This document shows positions 1 through 6,176 of a stretch of DNA of 6,261 bases, piece after piece. How positions within the stretch are numbered: the first letter of the stretch is position 1; each line of letters begins with the position of its first letter. The notes beneath the pieces are model-generated. The model worked only from the letters and a program-made list of their open reading frames with translations. It was not told the DNA's origin and ran no database searches. The translations under genes were made by a program, and so were the position numbers. The DNA comes from Sphingobacteriaceae bacterium (GTDB taxonomy: Bacteria > Bacteroidota > Bacteroidia > Sphingobacteriales > Sphingobacteriaceae): NCBI GenBank assembly GCA_025450155.1, contig JANWIB010000104.1:1-6261 (forward strand). The letters run 5' to 3'.

Positions 1-1475
1 ATAAAGTGGCAATAGGAACCATCGTTCAGATAAAACCCGGCGACTTAATTCCCCTCGATGGTATAATCGAAAGCGGAGAAACCACCATCGACGAAGCACC
101 CATTACAGGCGAACCAATTCCTAAAGACAAACACTCAGGAGATACGGTTTTCGCAGGTACACTTAATAAAAGTGGATTCATCGAAATAAAAACCACCAAG
201 CTCTCCGCTGATACTACCTTCTCAAAAATAGTATTACTAACCTTTCAGGCACAAGCCAATAAAAGCGAAACACAAAAGTTCATACAGAAGTTTGCTAAGT
301 ATTATACACCAATAATTATTTTACTGGCGGTAGCACTATTTACTATACCAACTTTTATTTTAAAATTAGATCTAAACCATTGGTTGCAGCAGGCAATTAC
401 GTTATTGGTAATAGCATGTCCATGCGCATTGGTTATTTCTACACCTGTAGCTATTTATGCCGCCATAGGTAATGCATCAGCTAAAGGAGCATTGGTAAAA
501 GGCGGAAAATACATCGAGGCAATGGCAAAAATAAAAGCCATTGCATTAGATAAAACACGAACAATTACTTATGGTAATCCGGTTGTTTCCGATATAATTC
601 CGCTTAACAATACAAGCCGTGAAGAATTATTAGCATGCACCGCCGGGGCCGAAATATTTTCCGAGCATCCATTGGCACAAGCCATAGTCGATGCATCCAA
701 AAAAGAAGGATTCGAACCACATAAGGCCGAAAAGTTTCGGAGTATCATGGGCAAAGGAGCAATTGCAAAATGTTTGGTATGCGAAGATGAAACCATTTAC
801 CTCGGGAAACTTTCATTTATAAAAGAACATCAGCATGTAACCGCCGAAGCCGAAAAAATGGTGGAGCAACTTTCTTCACAGGGTAAAACATCAGTGGTAA
901 TAAGTTTTGGTGAAGGAGTGGCAGGCATTATCGGATTAACTGATGAAATAAAACCAGATAGTCAGGAAGCATTAAAGCAACTGAAAGAGTTGAATATTGA
1001 ATCCATAATGCTTACGGGCGATAACGAAAAGGCGGCACAATACGTGGCGCATCAGGTAGGGATAACAAAAATATTTGGAGGATTATTACCAGAGCATAAA
1101 GCCGAAAAGATCAAAGAACTATTGCAGCAATATAAATACGTGGCAATGGTAGGCGATGGAATTAATGATGCCCCGGCGTTAGCACAATCAACAGTAGGTA
1201 TAGCAATGGGCGCTGCGGGTAGTGATACAGCAATCGAAACCGCCAACATCGCATTAATGAACGATAAGCTATCTCTAATACCATTTTTAATTCGTCTTAG
1301 CAAAGCAACCTTACAGCGAATAAAGATCAATACCATAGGAGCCATCTTGGTAAAGTTGGTATTTATCACATTAGCATTTTTCGGATTCAGCAATTTGGTA
1401 CTGGCAATAGCGGCTGATGTAGGCGTTACCCTAATAGTGATCCTGATTAGTTTAAATCTAATGAAGTATAAATAA
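1..1475 (+). CDS. Heavy-metal-transporting P1B-type ATPase (Zn/Cd/Pb exporter-like), 5'-truncated by the window edge
   Basis: Membrane pump that would export divalent soft metals using ATP. The reading frame is open to the left edge, so the true start and the N-terminal metal-binding and first membrane segments lie outside. The GTG at 6 is an internal Val codon, from which residues are counted here. Visible parts in order: actuator domain with TGE (34-36); membrane segments near 101-117 and 127-150, the latter with the metal-binding CPC (138-140); phosphorylation loop with Asp182; nucleotide-binding domain with SEHP (219-222); TGDN (337-340) and GDGINDAP (383-390); two final membrane segments near 443-458 and 464-484. 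Lys450 and Asp471 in those last segments, together with CPC, fit the P1B-2 (ZntA/CadA) group, hence Zn2+/Cd2+/Pb2+ by family knowledge. The oddity is DKTRT (182-186): the near-invariant Gly is Arg (codon CGA, 558-560), which may impair the pump or be a base error. The family is certain; activity is not. Confidence 0.95.
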   Translation, partial: KVAIGTIVQIKPGDLIPLDGIIESGETTIDEAPITGEPIPKDKHSGDTVFAGTLNKSGFIEIKTTKLSADTTFSKIVLLTFQAQANKSETQKFIQKFAKYYTPIIILLAVALFTIPTFILKLDLNHWLQQAITLLVIACPCALVISTPVAIYAAIGNASAKGALVKGGKYIEAMAKIKAIALDKTRTITYGNPVVSDIIPLNNTSREELLACTAGAEIFSEHPLAQAIVDASKKEGFEPHKAEKFRSIMGKGAIAKCLVCEDETIYLGKLSFIKEHQHVTAEAEKMVEQLSSQGKTSVVISFGEGVAGIIGLTDEIKPDSQEALKQLKELNIESIMLTGDNEKAAQYVAHQVGITKIFGGLLPEHKAEKIKELLQQYKYVAMVGDGINDAPALAQSTVGIAMGAAGSDTAIETANIALMNDKLSLIPFLIRLSKATLQRIKINTIGAILVKLVFITLAFFGFSNLVLAIAADVGVTLIVILISLNLMKYK

Positions 1476-1563
1476 TAGGGCGGCTTATCCGGCTATCCGC
1501 TTTACCCGCCGCCAACACCTAAATCCGCCATAAAAGGCGGGGTATCGCTCCTATCCGGGCCGC
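1476..1563. repeat. GC-rich intergenic element with short inverted repeats
   Basis: Directly after the ATPase stop the sequence turns strongly GC-rich, unlike the AT-rich DNA on its right. GGCGGC (1479-1484) can pair with GCCGCC (1508-1513). CCGCC (1525-1529) and GGCGG (1536-1540) form a hairpin with an ATAAAA loop. The short word ATCCG recurs at about 1487, 1495 and 1554, with a near match (ATCGC) at 1544. No T-run follows either stem, so a standard intrinsic terminator is not supported, although the stems could still slow or process a transcript. Short GC-rich palindromic repeats like this occur between genes in many Bacteroidota genomes. I infer a REP-like or insertion-scar sequence but cannot name a family. 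Confidence 0.45.
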
Positions 1564-1628
1564 AAATTCGTATGCTCAGTATTTTTTGTGCAAAGATATG
1601 GTTTTTAGTACCTTGCGATTTATTTTCT

Positions 1629-1648
1629 TAGCATTAAAATAAATGCTA
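1629..1648. promoter_or_regulatory. 7-bp inverted repeat, possible operator upstream of the defence operon
   Basis: TAGCATT (1629-1635) is exactly complementary to AATGCTA (1642-1648), with a six-base AAAATA spacer. It lies 18 bases upstream of the best promoter candidate. The dyad has the size of a binding site for a dimeric regulator, but no regulator gene is visible in the window and the arms are AT-rich. The stem could also be chance. Confidence 0.25.
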
Positions 1649-1665
1649 GATTTAGAACTAACCAA

Positions 1666-1697
1666 CTTGACAAAAAACCTATCATTGGATATTTTAC
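1666..1697 (+). promoter_or_regulatory. Candidate promoter for the nuclease-helicase operon
   Basis: TTGACA (1667-1672) is followed after 17 bases by TATTTT (1690-1695), which fits a sigma70-like -35/-10 pair. Read as a Bacteroidota promoter, CTTG (1666-1669) and TATTTTAC (1690-1697) partly match TTTG and TAnnTTTG at about the right spacing. Transcription from here would leave a leader of roughly 35 bases before the ATG at 1737. A second, weaker candidate is TTTG at 1585-1588 with TACCTTGC at 1609-1616. Confidence 0.4.
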
Positions 1698-1736
1698 TGA
1701 ATCATATAAAATCAGACCAACCTAAACCATATACTT

Positions 1737-2543
1737 ATGGATATAGTTTTCGAACATATTGATACTAAACGAAGGTATTATAAAGGCATTAAATTTAAAC
1801 AGACTACTTTAAATGATTTATTGAAGGGTCCGGTTCAAAGTAACATGGTTGACCGTGAAAACAAGGATGCTCATTTAGAAGAGTTACAAACTTTATTAGA
1901 TGAGACTGGTTTTGCAACATCTGAAACACTTTTAGCTGACATTAAAGCACTACACGAAGCAAAACCAAGCGATTTGCGTTCTTGGAAAATTGGTGAAGCA
2001 ATTGCAGAAGTAACATTAGAAAATAAATTTCAATGCCGTTTTCACTGGAATAGCTTGCGAGATGTCAGAAATCCTAATGGAAATCCAACAGGTGCGGATC
2101 TATTAGGATTTATTGAGGTTGACGACACGGTTCTTTTTTTATTCGGGGAAGTAAAAACATCATCTGAAATAAAAAACCGTCCACCTCAAGTAATGACAAG
2201 TAAAAAGGGCATTGAAAATCAATTAAAAGATTTGTATAACTCAAGACTAAAGAGACAGCATTTGATTACCAGTCTAACGAGTAAAACAAAAAATCTTGAT
2301 CCGACCGACTCGTTTAAAATTGACTATAATAAGGCGTTACGTACATATTATGCTAATCCAAATTCCTATCAACTTGTTGGCGTATTATTACGAGATGTCG
2401 AGCCTCACAAAGACGATTTAGCAAAGTGTTATGAACGTTTGCAAAAAGTTATTTTAGATCCTATTGGATTAAAATTATTAGCATTATACAGTCCAATATC
2501 TTCAAACGACTGGAAAACTCTTATACAAAAAGCTACTAGCTAA
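1737..2543 (+). CDS. PD-(D/E)xK nuclease-like protein, HamA-like (Hachiman defence effector candidate)
   Basis: Predicted DNA nuclease subunit of a two-gene anti-phage system. The 268-aa protein has no signal peptide or membrane segment and should be cytoplasmic. Residues 1-75 are variable and helical-looking. The conserved block runs RSWKIGEAIAE (81-91), GADLLGF (119-125) and FLFGEVKTSSE (134-144), then a helix with Gln162 (ENQLKDL). This gives a PD-(D/E)xK-type site: Glu87 or Glu91 on the first helix, Asp121, Glu138 and Lys140, with strands around VLFLFGEVK. A strand near YQLVGVLL (211-218) would complete the core. The early G-E helix, the later D, and G-E-x-K resemble the HamA (formerly DUF1837) pattern; family assignment is inference without a profile search. 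ATG 1737 is the only likely start: an in-frame TAA sits at 1707 with no ATG, GTG or TTG between. There is no clear Shine-Dalgarno. The stop overlaps the helicase start by one base (TAATG), implying coupled synthesis and probably a complex. Confidence 0.8.
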   Translation: MDIVFEHIDTKRRYYKGIKFKQTTLNDLLKGPVQSNMVDRENKDAHLEELQTLLDETGFATSETLLADIKALHEAKPSDLRSWKIGEAIAEVTLENKFQCRFHWNSLRDVRNPNGNPTGADLLGFIEVDDTVLFLFGEVKTSSEIKNRPPQVMTSKKGIENQLKDLYNSRLKRQHLITSLTSKTKNLDPTDSFKIDYNKALRTYYANPNSYQLVGVLLRDVEPHKDDLAKCYERLQKVILDPIGLKLLALYSPISSNDWKTLIQKATS

Positions 2544-5500
2544 TGAATGTAGGAGGTAAATATCAATTTCTTGAAGATGCATTTCCCGATATGCTATCAG
2601 GAATCGATATGCTTATTCAGAAAGCTAAAATTGCTTCCCGTTTTGAGTCGGAAACTCTTCTTCCCCAAGAAATCGAAGAATTAATCAAGGCTAAAAATTT
2701 ATGCGAGCTTCGAATAGTGGAATTGTGGGATGACCAAGCAGCTGAAGAATTTAAAGCGCTTTGTTCTACCTATTTCGATATTAGCACTCAACTTGAAACC
2801 GAATTTGAAAGCGAATATATCATCTATGAATATATAAAGATTATTTCGTTTGGTTATTTAGGGGAGGGTTGGCACTTGGTTAGACAGTTTTTAAAAACCC
2901 ATCAAACAAAAATTGACCGAATTCAAGATTCGGATAGTTGGAACTCCCGTTTGTTAACAGTATCGTTTAAGGCCCTGGTAGGTCTGGTGAGAAAAGCTGA
3001 TTGGACTGATATAAATGAGTCTATTAAATTGATCAATAGATTAAGATCGGAACAACAGGAGTTTGAGAACACATATCTTAATAACATTGAGGAAGAAGCA
3101 AGACCCTTTGGAGCATCGGAACTCATTTCTCTATATCATTTTGCAAAATCAATCGATGTTGTTGCAAATTATCTTGTGGAGGGCAGAACTGCAGATCCAG
3201 AAAGTAAACTATTTTTTCACATTGGGTATGCAAAGGACTATGCAATCAATTCAAGCAATATTACCTTGCAATTACTTTTCCAATTCTTCGAATCATTTGC
3301 CATTAAACTAATCCGAAATACAATTTGGTATAATACAAGAGGTGTAAATTCAAGGATTTCAAAGTTCAATGAATTCATTTCACGCAAGGAGGATCATGGT
3401 GTTTTTGAATTACTTTATCCTCAAAAGGAATCTCTTGGTGAAATATTTAATCCAATTTATAATGCGGTGGTTGTTAATTTGCCGACATCAAGCGGTAAAA
3501 CAATGATTGCAAAATATAGGATTCTAATGGCGTTAAATCAATTTGCTGATTCTGGTGGTTGGGTAGCTTATGTCGTTCCAACTCGAGCGCTTGTTAATCA
3601 GGTCTATAATGAACTCAATAAGGATTTGTCACCCATTAAAATAAGGGTTGAAAAAATTAGTGGGGCGTTAGAGCTTGATGGATTTGAACAATCATTAATG
3701 GAAAAGGATTCGGAGATTACGACAGATTCTCAAAAAGGAGCGTTCGATGTATTAGTGACAACTTATGAAAAACTCCATCTAATGATTCGACAACAATATG
3801 GAACAGGTGATAGTCGTCCTTTAGTTTTAGCAGTTGTAGATGAAGCTCATAATATCGAAGATAAAACCAGAGGTTTAAATTTGGAATTTTTATTGTCGAC
3901 AATTAAATCTGATTGTCAAATGGCTAATTTTCTTTTGATGACCCCAGATATTTCCAATTCTTCAGAAATAGCGAAGTGGTTAGGCGGGGATCGTGGTAAA
4001 GAGTTACAATTAAGTTTGCATTGGTGGCAACCCAATGAACGGATTATCGGAGCTATCCTTTCAGAAGGAGAAAAAAGAGAGTACAAAATAAAACTGAAAA
4101 CACTTTTAACGAACAAATATACTTATCGTCTAGAGGATGATCATGATTTACTACTTGCAGAGTCAAGCGCAGAAGACGTTACTTTCTCCAAATTGAAAAC
4201 TAAAAAAGTATTTGCTAGTACTCTAGGTAGAAAATTAATAAACATTCATGAACCCTCTATTATTTTGGCTGCTGATCCAGCAGCCGCGTTTGACATTGCT
4301 TCGGAACTTAGCAACGGTGAAACCACTAGATTTCCTCAGGATGATGATGTTGAATTAGTACGTCGATTCATTGAAGACGAATTAGGAGACAGTTTTTCTT
4401 TATCATCTTGTCTTCAGAATAGAATTGGTGTACATAGCTCAGCATTGCCTGATGAGGTGAAAATGCTAATTGAAGATTTAATGTCGAAAGGTAAACTCCA
4501 AACTCTTGTTGCAACAACAACAATTGCCCAAGGAATTAATTTTCCTATTTCCTCGGTTATAATGAGTTCATACCAGTATTCTAGTAAAAAAGGCACCTAT
4601 CCGATGCCAGTTAGAGATTTCTGGAATTTGGCAGGAAGGGTTGGCAGAGCAGGTCAAAAATCTTTAGGGTGGGTTGGAATTATTTCCAAAGATGAAAAAG
4701 AATTGGTTAAAATATCGGAGTATGTAAAGCTAGCTGCTGACGATTTGCAGTCACAACTAATTGAAATTGTTAATGTGGCCTTATCAAATCCAGAAATTGA
4801 GTTTGAAAGATGGTTGTTTAGAGATGAACGCTGGTCCGGATTGTTGCAATACATTTCACATTTATATGTTCAAAGCAAAAATCTGGAAACATTTATCTCT
4901 AGTTTAGAACAAAAACTTATTGATACACTTGGCTACAATAAATTGAATGGAACGCAGAAATCCTACCTTAAAACCAACTTAAGGGCTTATGCCGCAAGTA
5001 TTAATCCAGGCTTTGCAAAAATTTCAGATTCAACTGGCTTTTCTACTATCTCAATAGGGAAATTATTTAAAGGTCTTGGTGATGCAAAACTAAAAGCAAA
5101 GGATTGGCAAAAAAATCAATTATTTTCAACTCAAAATAAGAGCTTGCAAAAGCTTATTGGGATAATGCTTGATACCCCAGAAATTAGTTCATCAATTTCT
5201 GTACTTTCGAGTGGAGAAACTCCTTTTGATCGAACTGCAATTTCTAGAATGATGATTGATTGGGTAAATGGTAAATCAATTCAATTTATTGCTGATCAAT
5301 ATTTCAAGTCAGAAAAAGATCCCAGAAGGAGATTGGAAAAATGCACTCGTGCAATGTACTCCCATTTGGCAAATGCGGCTACTTGGGGATTAGCAGCAAT
5401 TCAACAAATGCCTAACAGTGGAGCTGATTGGAATACACTTAGTGAAGTGGAAAAAAAGCAAATGGCTAATTTACCGGCACTGTTACATTATGGTGTTAAT

Positions 5501-5737
5501 ACAGATGAAGCCGTACTAATGAGAAAAAATAATGTTCCGAGAAACATTGCGACGAAGGTTGGGCAATTATACAATGCATCGGTTGGTGGTAATGTATTTT
5601 CTCAATCATCCCATCAAGTGAATGGATGGCTAACCCAATTGGAGAATAAACATTGGGAGAATGTTAAACCTGCAGGAACTAAAATGACAGGAGCCGATTA
5701 CAAAAAAATTTGGCAAAAACTTAACGGAATTGAATAA
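2543..5737 (+). CDS. Ski2-like superfamily 2 DEAH helicase, HamB-like (Hachiman defence sensor candidate)
   Basis: Predicted ATP-driven nucleic-acid translocase or helicase, partner of the nuclease encoded upstream. The 1064-aa protein is intact. Residues 1-285 form a helical N-terminal extension with no motif I recognise. A Q-motif-like LYPQKESL (291-298) precedes RecA domain 1: motif I LPTSSGKT (313-320), Ia PTRALVNQV (346-354), VTTYEKL (405-411), motif II DEAH (433-436), and a motif III region reading LLMTPDISN (464-472). RecA domain 2 has GVHSSALP (629-636), motif V TTTIAQGINFP (658-668) and motif VI AGRVGRAG (697-704) with Arg699 and Arg702. The rest is helical; residues 977-1005 (LPALLHYGVNT..., NNVPRNIATKVG) look like the helix-hairpin-type end of Ski2-like proteins. 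Walker A, DEAH and both arginines support an active ATPase. The start ATG overlaps the upstream stop; AGGAGG at 2551-2556 lies inside the gene and cannot serve it. In Hachiman the helicase senses DNA damage or phage DNA and controls HamA; that role here is inferred. Confidence 0.88.
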   Translation: MNVGGKYQFLEDAFPDMLSGIDMLIQKAKIASRFESETLLPQEIEELIKAKNLCELRIVELWDDQAAEEFKALCSTYFDISTQLETEFESEYIIYEYIKIISFGYLGEGWHLVRQFLKTHQTKIDRIQDSDSWNSRLLTVSFKALVGLVRKADWTDINESIKLINRLRSEQQEFENTYLNNIEEEARPFGASELISLYHFAKSIDVVANYLVEGRTADPESKLFFHIGYAKDYAINSSNITLQLLFQFFESFAIKLIRNTIWYNTRGVNSRISKFNEFISRKEDHGVFELLYPQKESLGEIFNPIYNAVVVNLPTSSGKTMIAKYRILMALNQFADSGGWVAYVVPTRALVNQVYNELNKDLSPIKIRVEKISGALELDGFEQSLMEKDSEITTDSQKGAFDVLVTTYEKLHLMIRQQYGTGDSRPLVLAVVDEAHNIEDKTRGLNLEFLLSTIKSDCQMANFLLMTPDISNSSEIAKWLGGDRGKELQLSLHWWQPNERIIGAILSEGEKREYKIKLKTLLTNKYTYRLEDDHDLLLAESSAEDVTFSKLKTKKVFASTLGRKLINIHEPSIILAADPAAAFDIASELSNGETTRFPQDDDVELVRRFIEDELGDSFSLSSCLQNRIGVHSSALPDEVKMLIEDLMSKGKLQTLVATTTIAQGINFPISSVIMSSYQYSSKKGTYPMPVRDFWNLAGRVGRAGQKSLGWVGIISKDEKELVKISEYVKLAADDLQSQLIEIVNVALSNPEIEFERWLFRDERWSGLLQYISHLYVQSKNLETFISSLEQKLIDTLGYNKLNGTQKSYLKTNLRAYAASINPGFAKISDSTGFSTISIGKLFKGLGDAKLKAKDWQKNQLFSTQNKSLQKLIGIMLDTPEISSSISVLSSGETPFDRTAISRMMIDWVNGKSIQFIADQYFKSEKDPRRRLEKCTRAMYSHLANAATWGLAAIQQMPNSGADWNTLSEVEKKQMANLPALLHYGVNTDEAVLMRKNNVPRNIATKVGQLYNASVGGNVFSQSSHQVNGWLTQLENKHWENVKPAGTKMTGADYKKIWQKLNGIE

Positions 5738-5779
5738 CATTTCCTTAGTAATCTTCTAATATTTCTTTTTCTCTATTCA

Positions 5780-5792
5780 GCACCTTCGGTGC
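5780..5792. repeat. Short hairpin downstream of the helicase gene
   Basis: GCACC (5780-5784) and GGTGC (5788-5792) form a 5-bp stem with a TTC loop, 43 bases after the helicase stop. Downstream on the plus strand is A-rich rather than T-rich, so it is not a classic intrinsic terminator for the operon. It may cap or protect the 3' end of the mRNA. Confidence 0.35.
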
Positions 5793-5829
5793 CTCATTCG
5801 CAAAAAATAAAAAAGAACCTAACCTACCC

Positions 5830-5932
5830 TTGCCCAAAACGGGGGCTGAAATCCAATTTGAAACCTCTTAACTTTAAATTTACATTATAGAAAGTTCCAA
5901 GTTACTTCCTACTAATCCCCCGTCATGGGCAA
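5830..5932. repeat. Spaced imperfect inverted repeat, 16-nt arms
   Basis: The left arm (5830-5845, TTGCCCAAAACGGGGG) matches the reverse complement of the right arm (5917-5932, CCCCCGTCATGGGCAA) at 14 of 16 positions. The two mismatches sit together in the middle, and 71 bases lie between the arms. The block is about 103 bases long. This could be a MITE-like element, a recombination site, or a long hairpin in RNA. Flanking bases show no obvious target duplication and the interior encodes nothing visible. The arms are GC-rich within an AT-rich setting, so chance is unlikely. Confidence 0.55.
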
Positions 5933-5941
5933 CCAATTTTG

Positions 5942-5953
5942 CAGTTGCAACTG
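5942..5953. repeat. 12-bp perfect palindrome CAGTTGCAACTG
   Basis: CAGTTGCAACTG equals its own reverse complement and begins nine bases after the inverted repeat on its left. A further TACAACT to its right gives an additional AGTTG/CAACT pairing. It could be a protein-binding dyad or the tip of a larger fold; nothing in the window identifies a partner. Confidence 0.4.
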
Positions 5954-5983
5954 TACAACTCCGCTTTTTAATTTTTCTAATTT

Positions 5984-6076
5984 GATTTAGCACGAACGTC
6001 GCTGCTTTCACTAACATTCCTTAACAAAAAGCAAACATCGCTTTGGCATGGTTGTTCGTTTTACCTAGATTAAATC
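5984..6076. repeat. Nested inverted repeats, possible structured RNA or recombination site
   Basis: Three exact 6-bp complementary pairs are nested: GATTTA (5984-5989) with TAAATC (6071-6076), ACGAAC (5992-5997) with GTTCGT (6054-6059), and TGCTTT (6003-6008) with AAAGCA (6028-6033). Together they would fold about 93 bases into an interrupted stem with a side hairpin. The same nesting exists on either strand, so orientation is open. It resembles no tRNA or riboswitch class I know. An ncRNA, a leader fold or a single-strand recombination site are possible. Confidence 0.35.
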
Positions 6077-6098
6077 ACTAAAAAGACGGAGGTGTAAA

Positions 6099-6125
6099 AT
6101 GCCGATAGTAATTATCTTTCCATAA
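6099..6125 (+). CDS. Nine-codon ORF (MPIVIIFP) with strong Shine-Dalgarno, leader-peptide candidate
   Basis: GGAGGTG (6088-6094) is a seven-base match to the consensus ribosome site and lies at normal spacing before ATG 6099. The ORF reads Met-Pro-Ile-Val-Ile-Ile-Phe-Pro and stops at TAA 6123-6125. Four of its eight residues are Ile or Val, from ATA GTA ATT ATC. Neither large gene here has such a ribosome site, which makes this one stand out. It is followed within one base by a hairpin (6127-6157) and later by a second, an arrangement seen in attenuation leaders. It is far too short for codon statistics, so translation is not proven. Confidence 0.35.
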   Translation: MPIVIIFP

Positions 6126-6126
6126 T

Positions 6127-6157
6127 CTATAAAGTTCCTCAATGAGAAATTTTATAG
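6127..6157 (+). promoter_or_regulatory. Hairpin just after the tiny ORF
   Basis: CTATAAA (6127-6133) pairs exactly with TTTATAG (6151-6157), a 7-bp AT-rich stem enclosing 17 bases that hold a small CTC/GAG stem. It begins one base after the TAA of the tiny ORF, so a ribosome on that ORF would block it. TGAGG (6158-6162) can instead pair with CCTCA upstream (6137-6141) or downstream (6186-6190), allowing competing folds. Confidence 0.35.
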
Positions 6158-6176
6158 TGAGGTTTCTCTTCAAAGC

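Noticed and set aside
569..796. Open frame on the minus strand inside the ATPase gene
   Set aside because: It runs opposite a strongly conserved P-type ATPase frame and its translation shows no domain.
1052..1393. 113-codon minus-strand open frame inside the ATPase gene
   Set aside because: It mirrors the GDGINDAP and membrane-segment region of the real gene; its hydrophobic look comes from the complementary codons.
1585..1616. Second promoter candidate: TTTG, 20 bases, TACCTTGC
   Set aside because: The spacing fits the Bacteroidota pattern, but the -7 box matches at only four of six fixed positions and it lies farther from the gene than the candidate at 1666-1697.
3063..3311. 82-codon plus-strand open frame within the helicase N-terminal region
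   Set aside because: It is fully contained in the helicase gene in another frame, with no ribosome site and no recognisable protein.
2923..4854. Five minus-strand open frames of 60-67 codons across the helicase gene
   Set aside because: All lie opposite the helicase frame, lack ribosome sites and show no known motifs.
1737..5737. Reading the pair as a type I restriction or Druantia/Zorya component
   Set aside because: There is no methylase or specificity subunit, the helicase is much shorter than DruE, and no ZorA/B motor genes are present; small nuclease plus Ski2-like helicase fits Hachiman better.
5738..5800. Intrinsic terminator after the helicase gene
   Set aside because: The T-rich run (5758-5775) has no solid stem before it, and the GCACC/GGTGC hairpin has no T-run after it on the plus strand.
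5984..6076. Integron attC site
   Set aside because: The stems are nested, but the expected RYYYAAC and GTTRRRY end boxes are not in the correct positions and no integrase is present.
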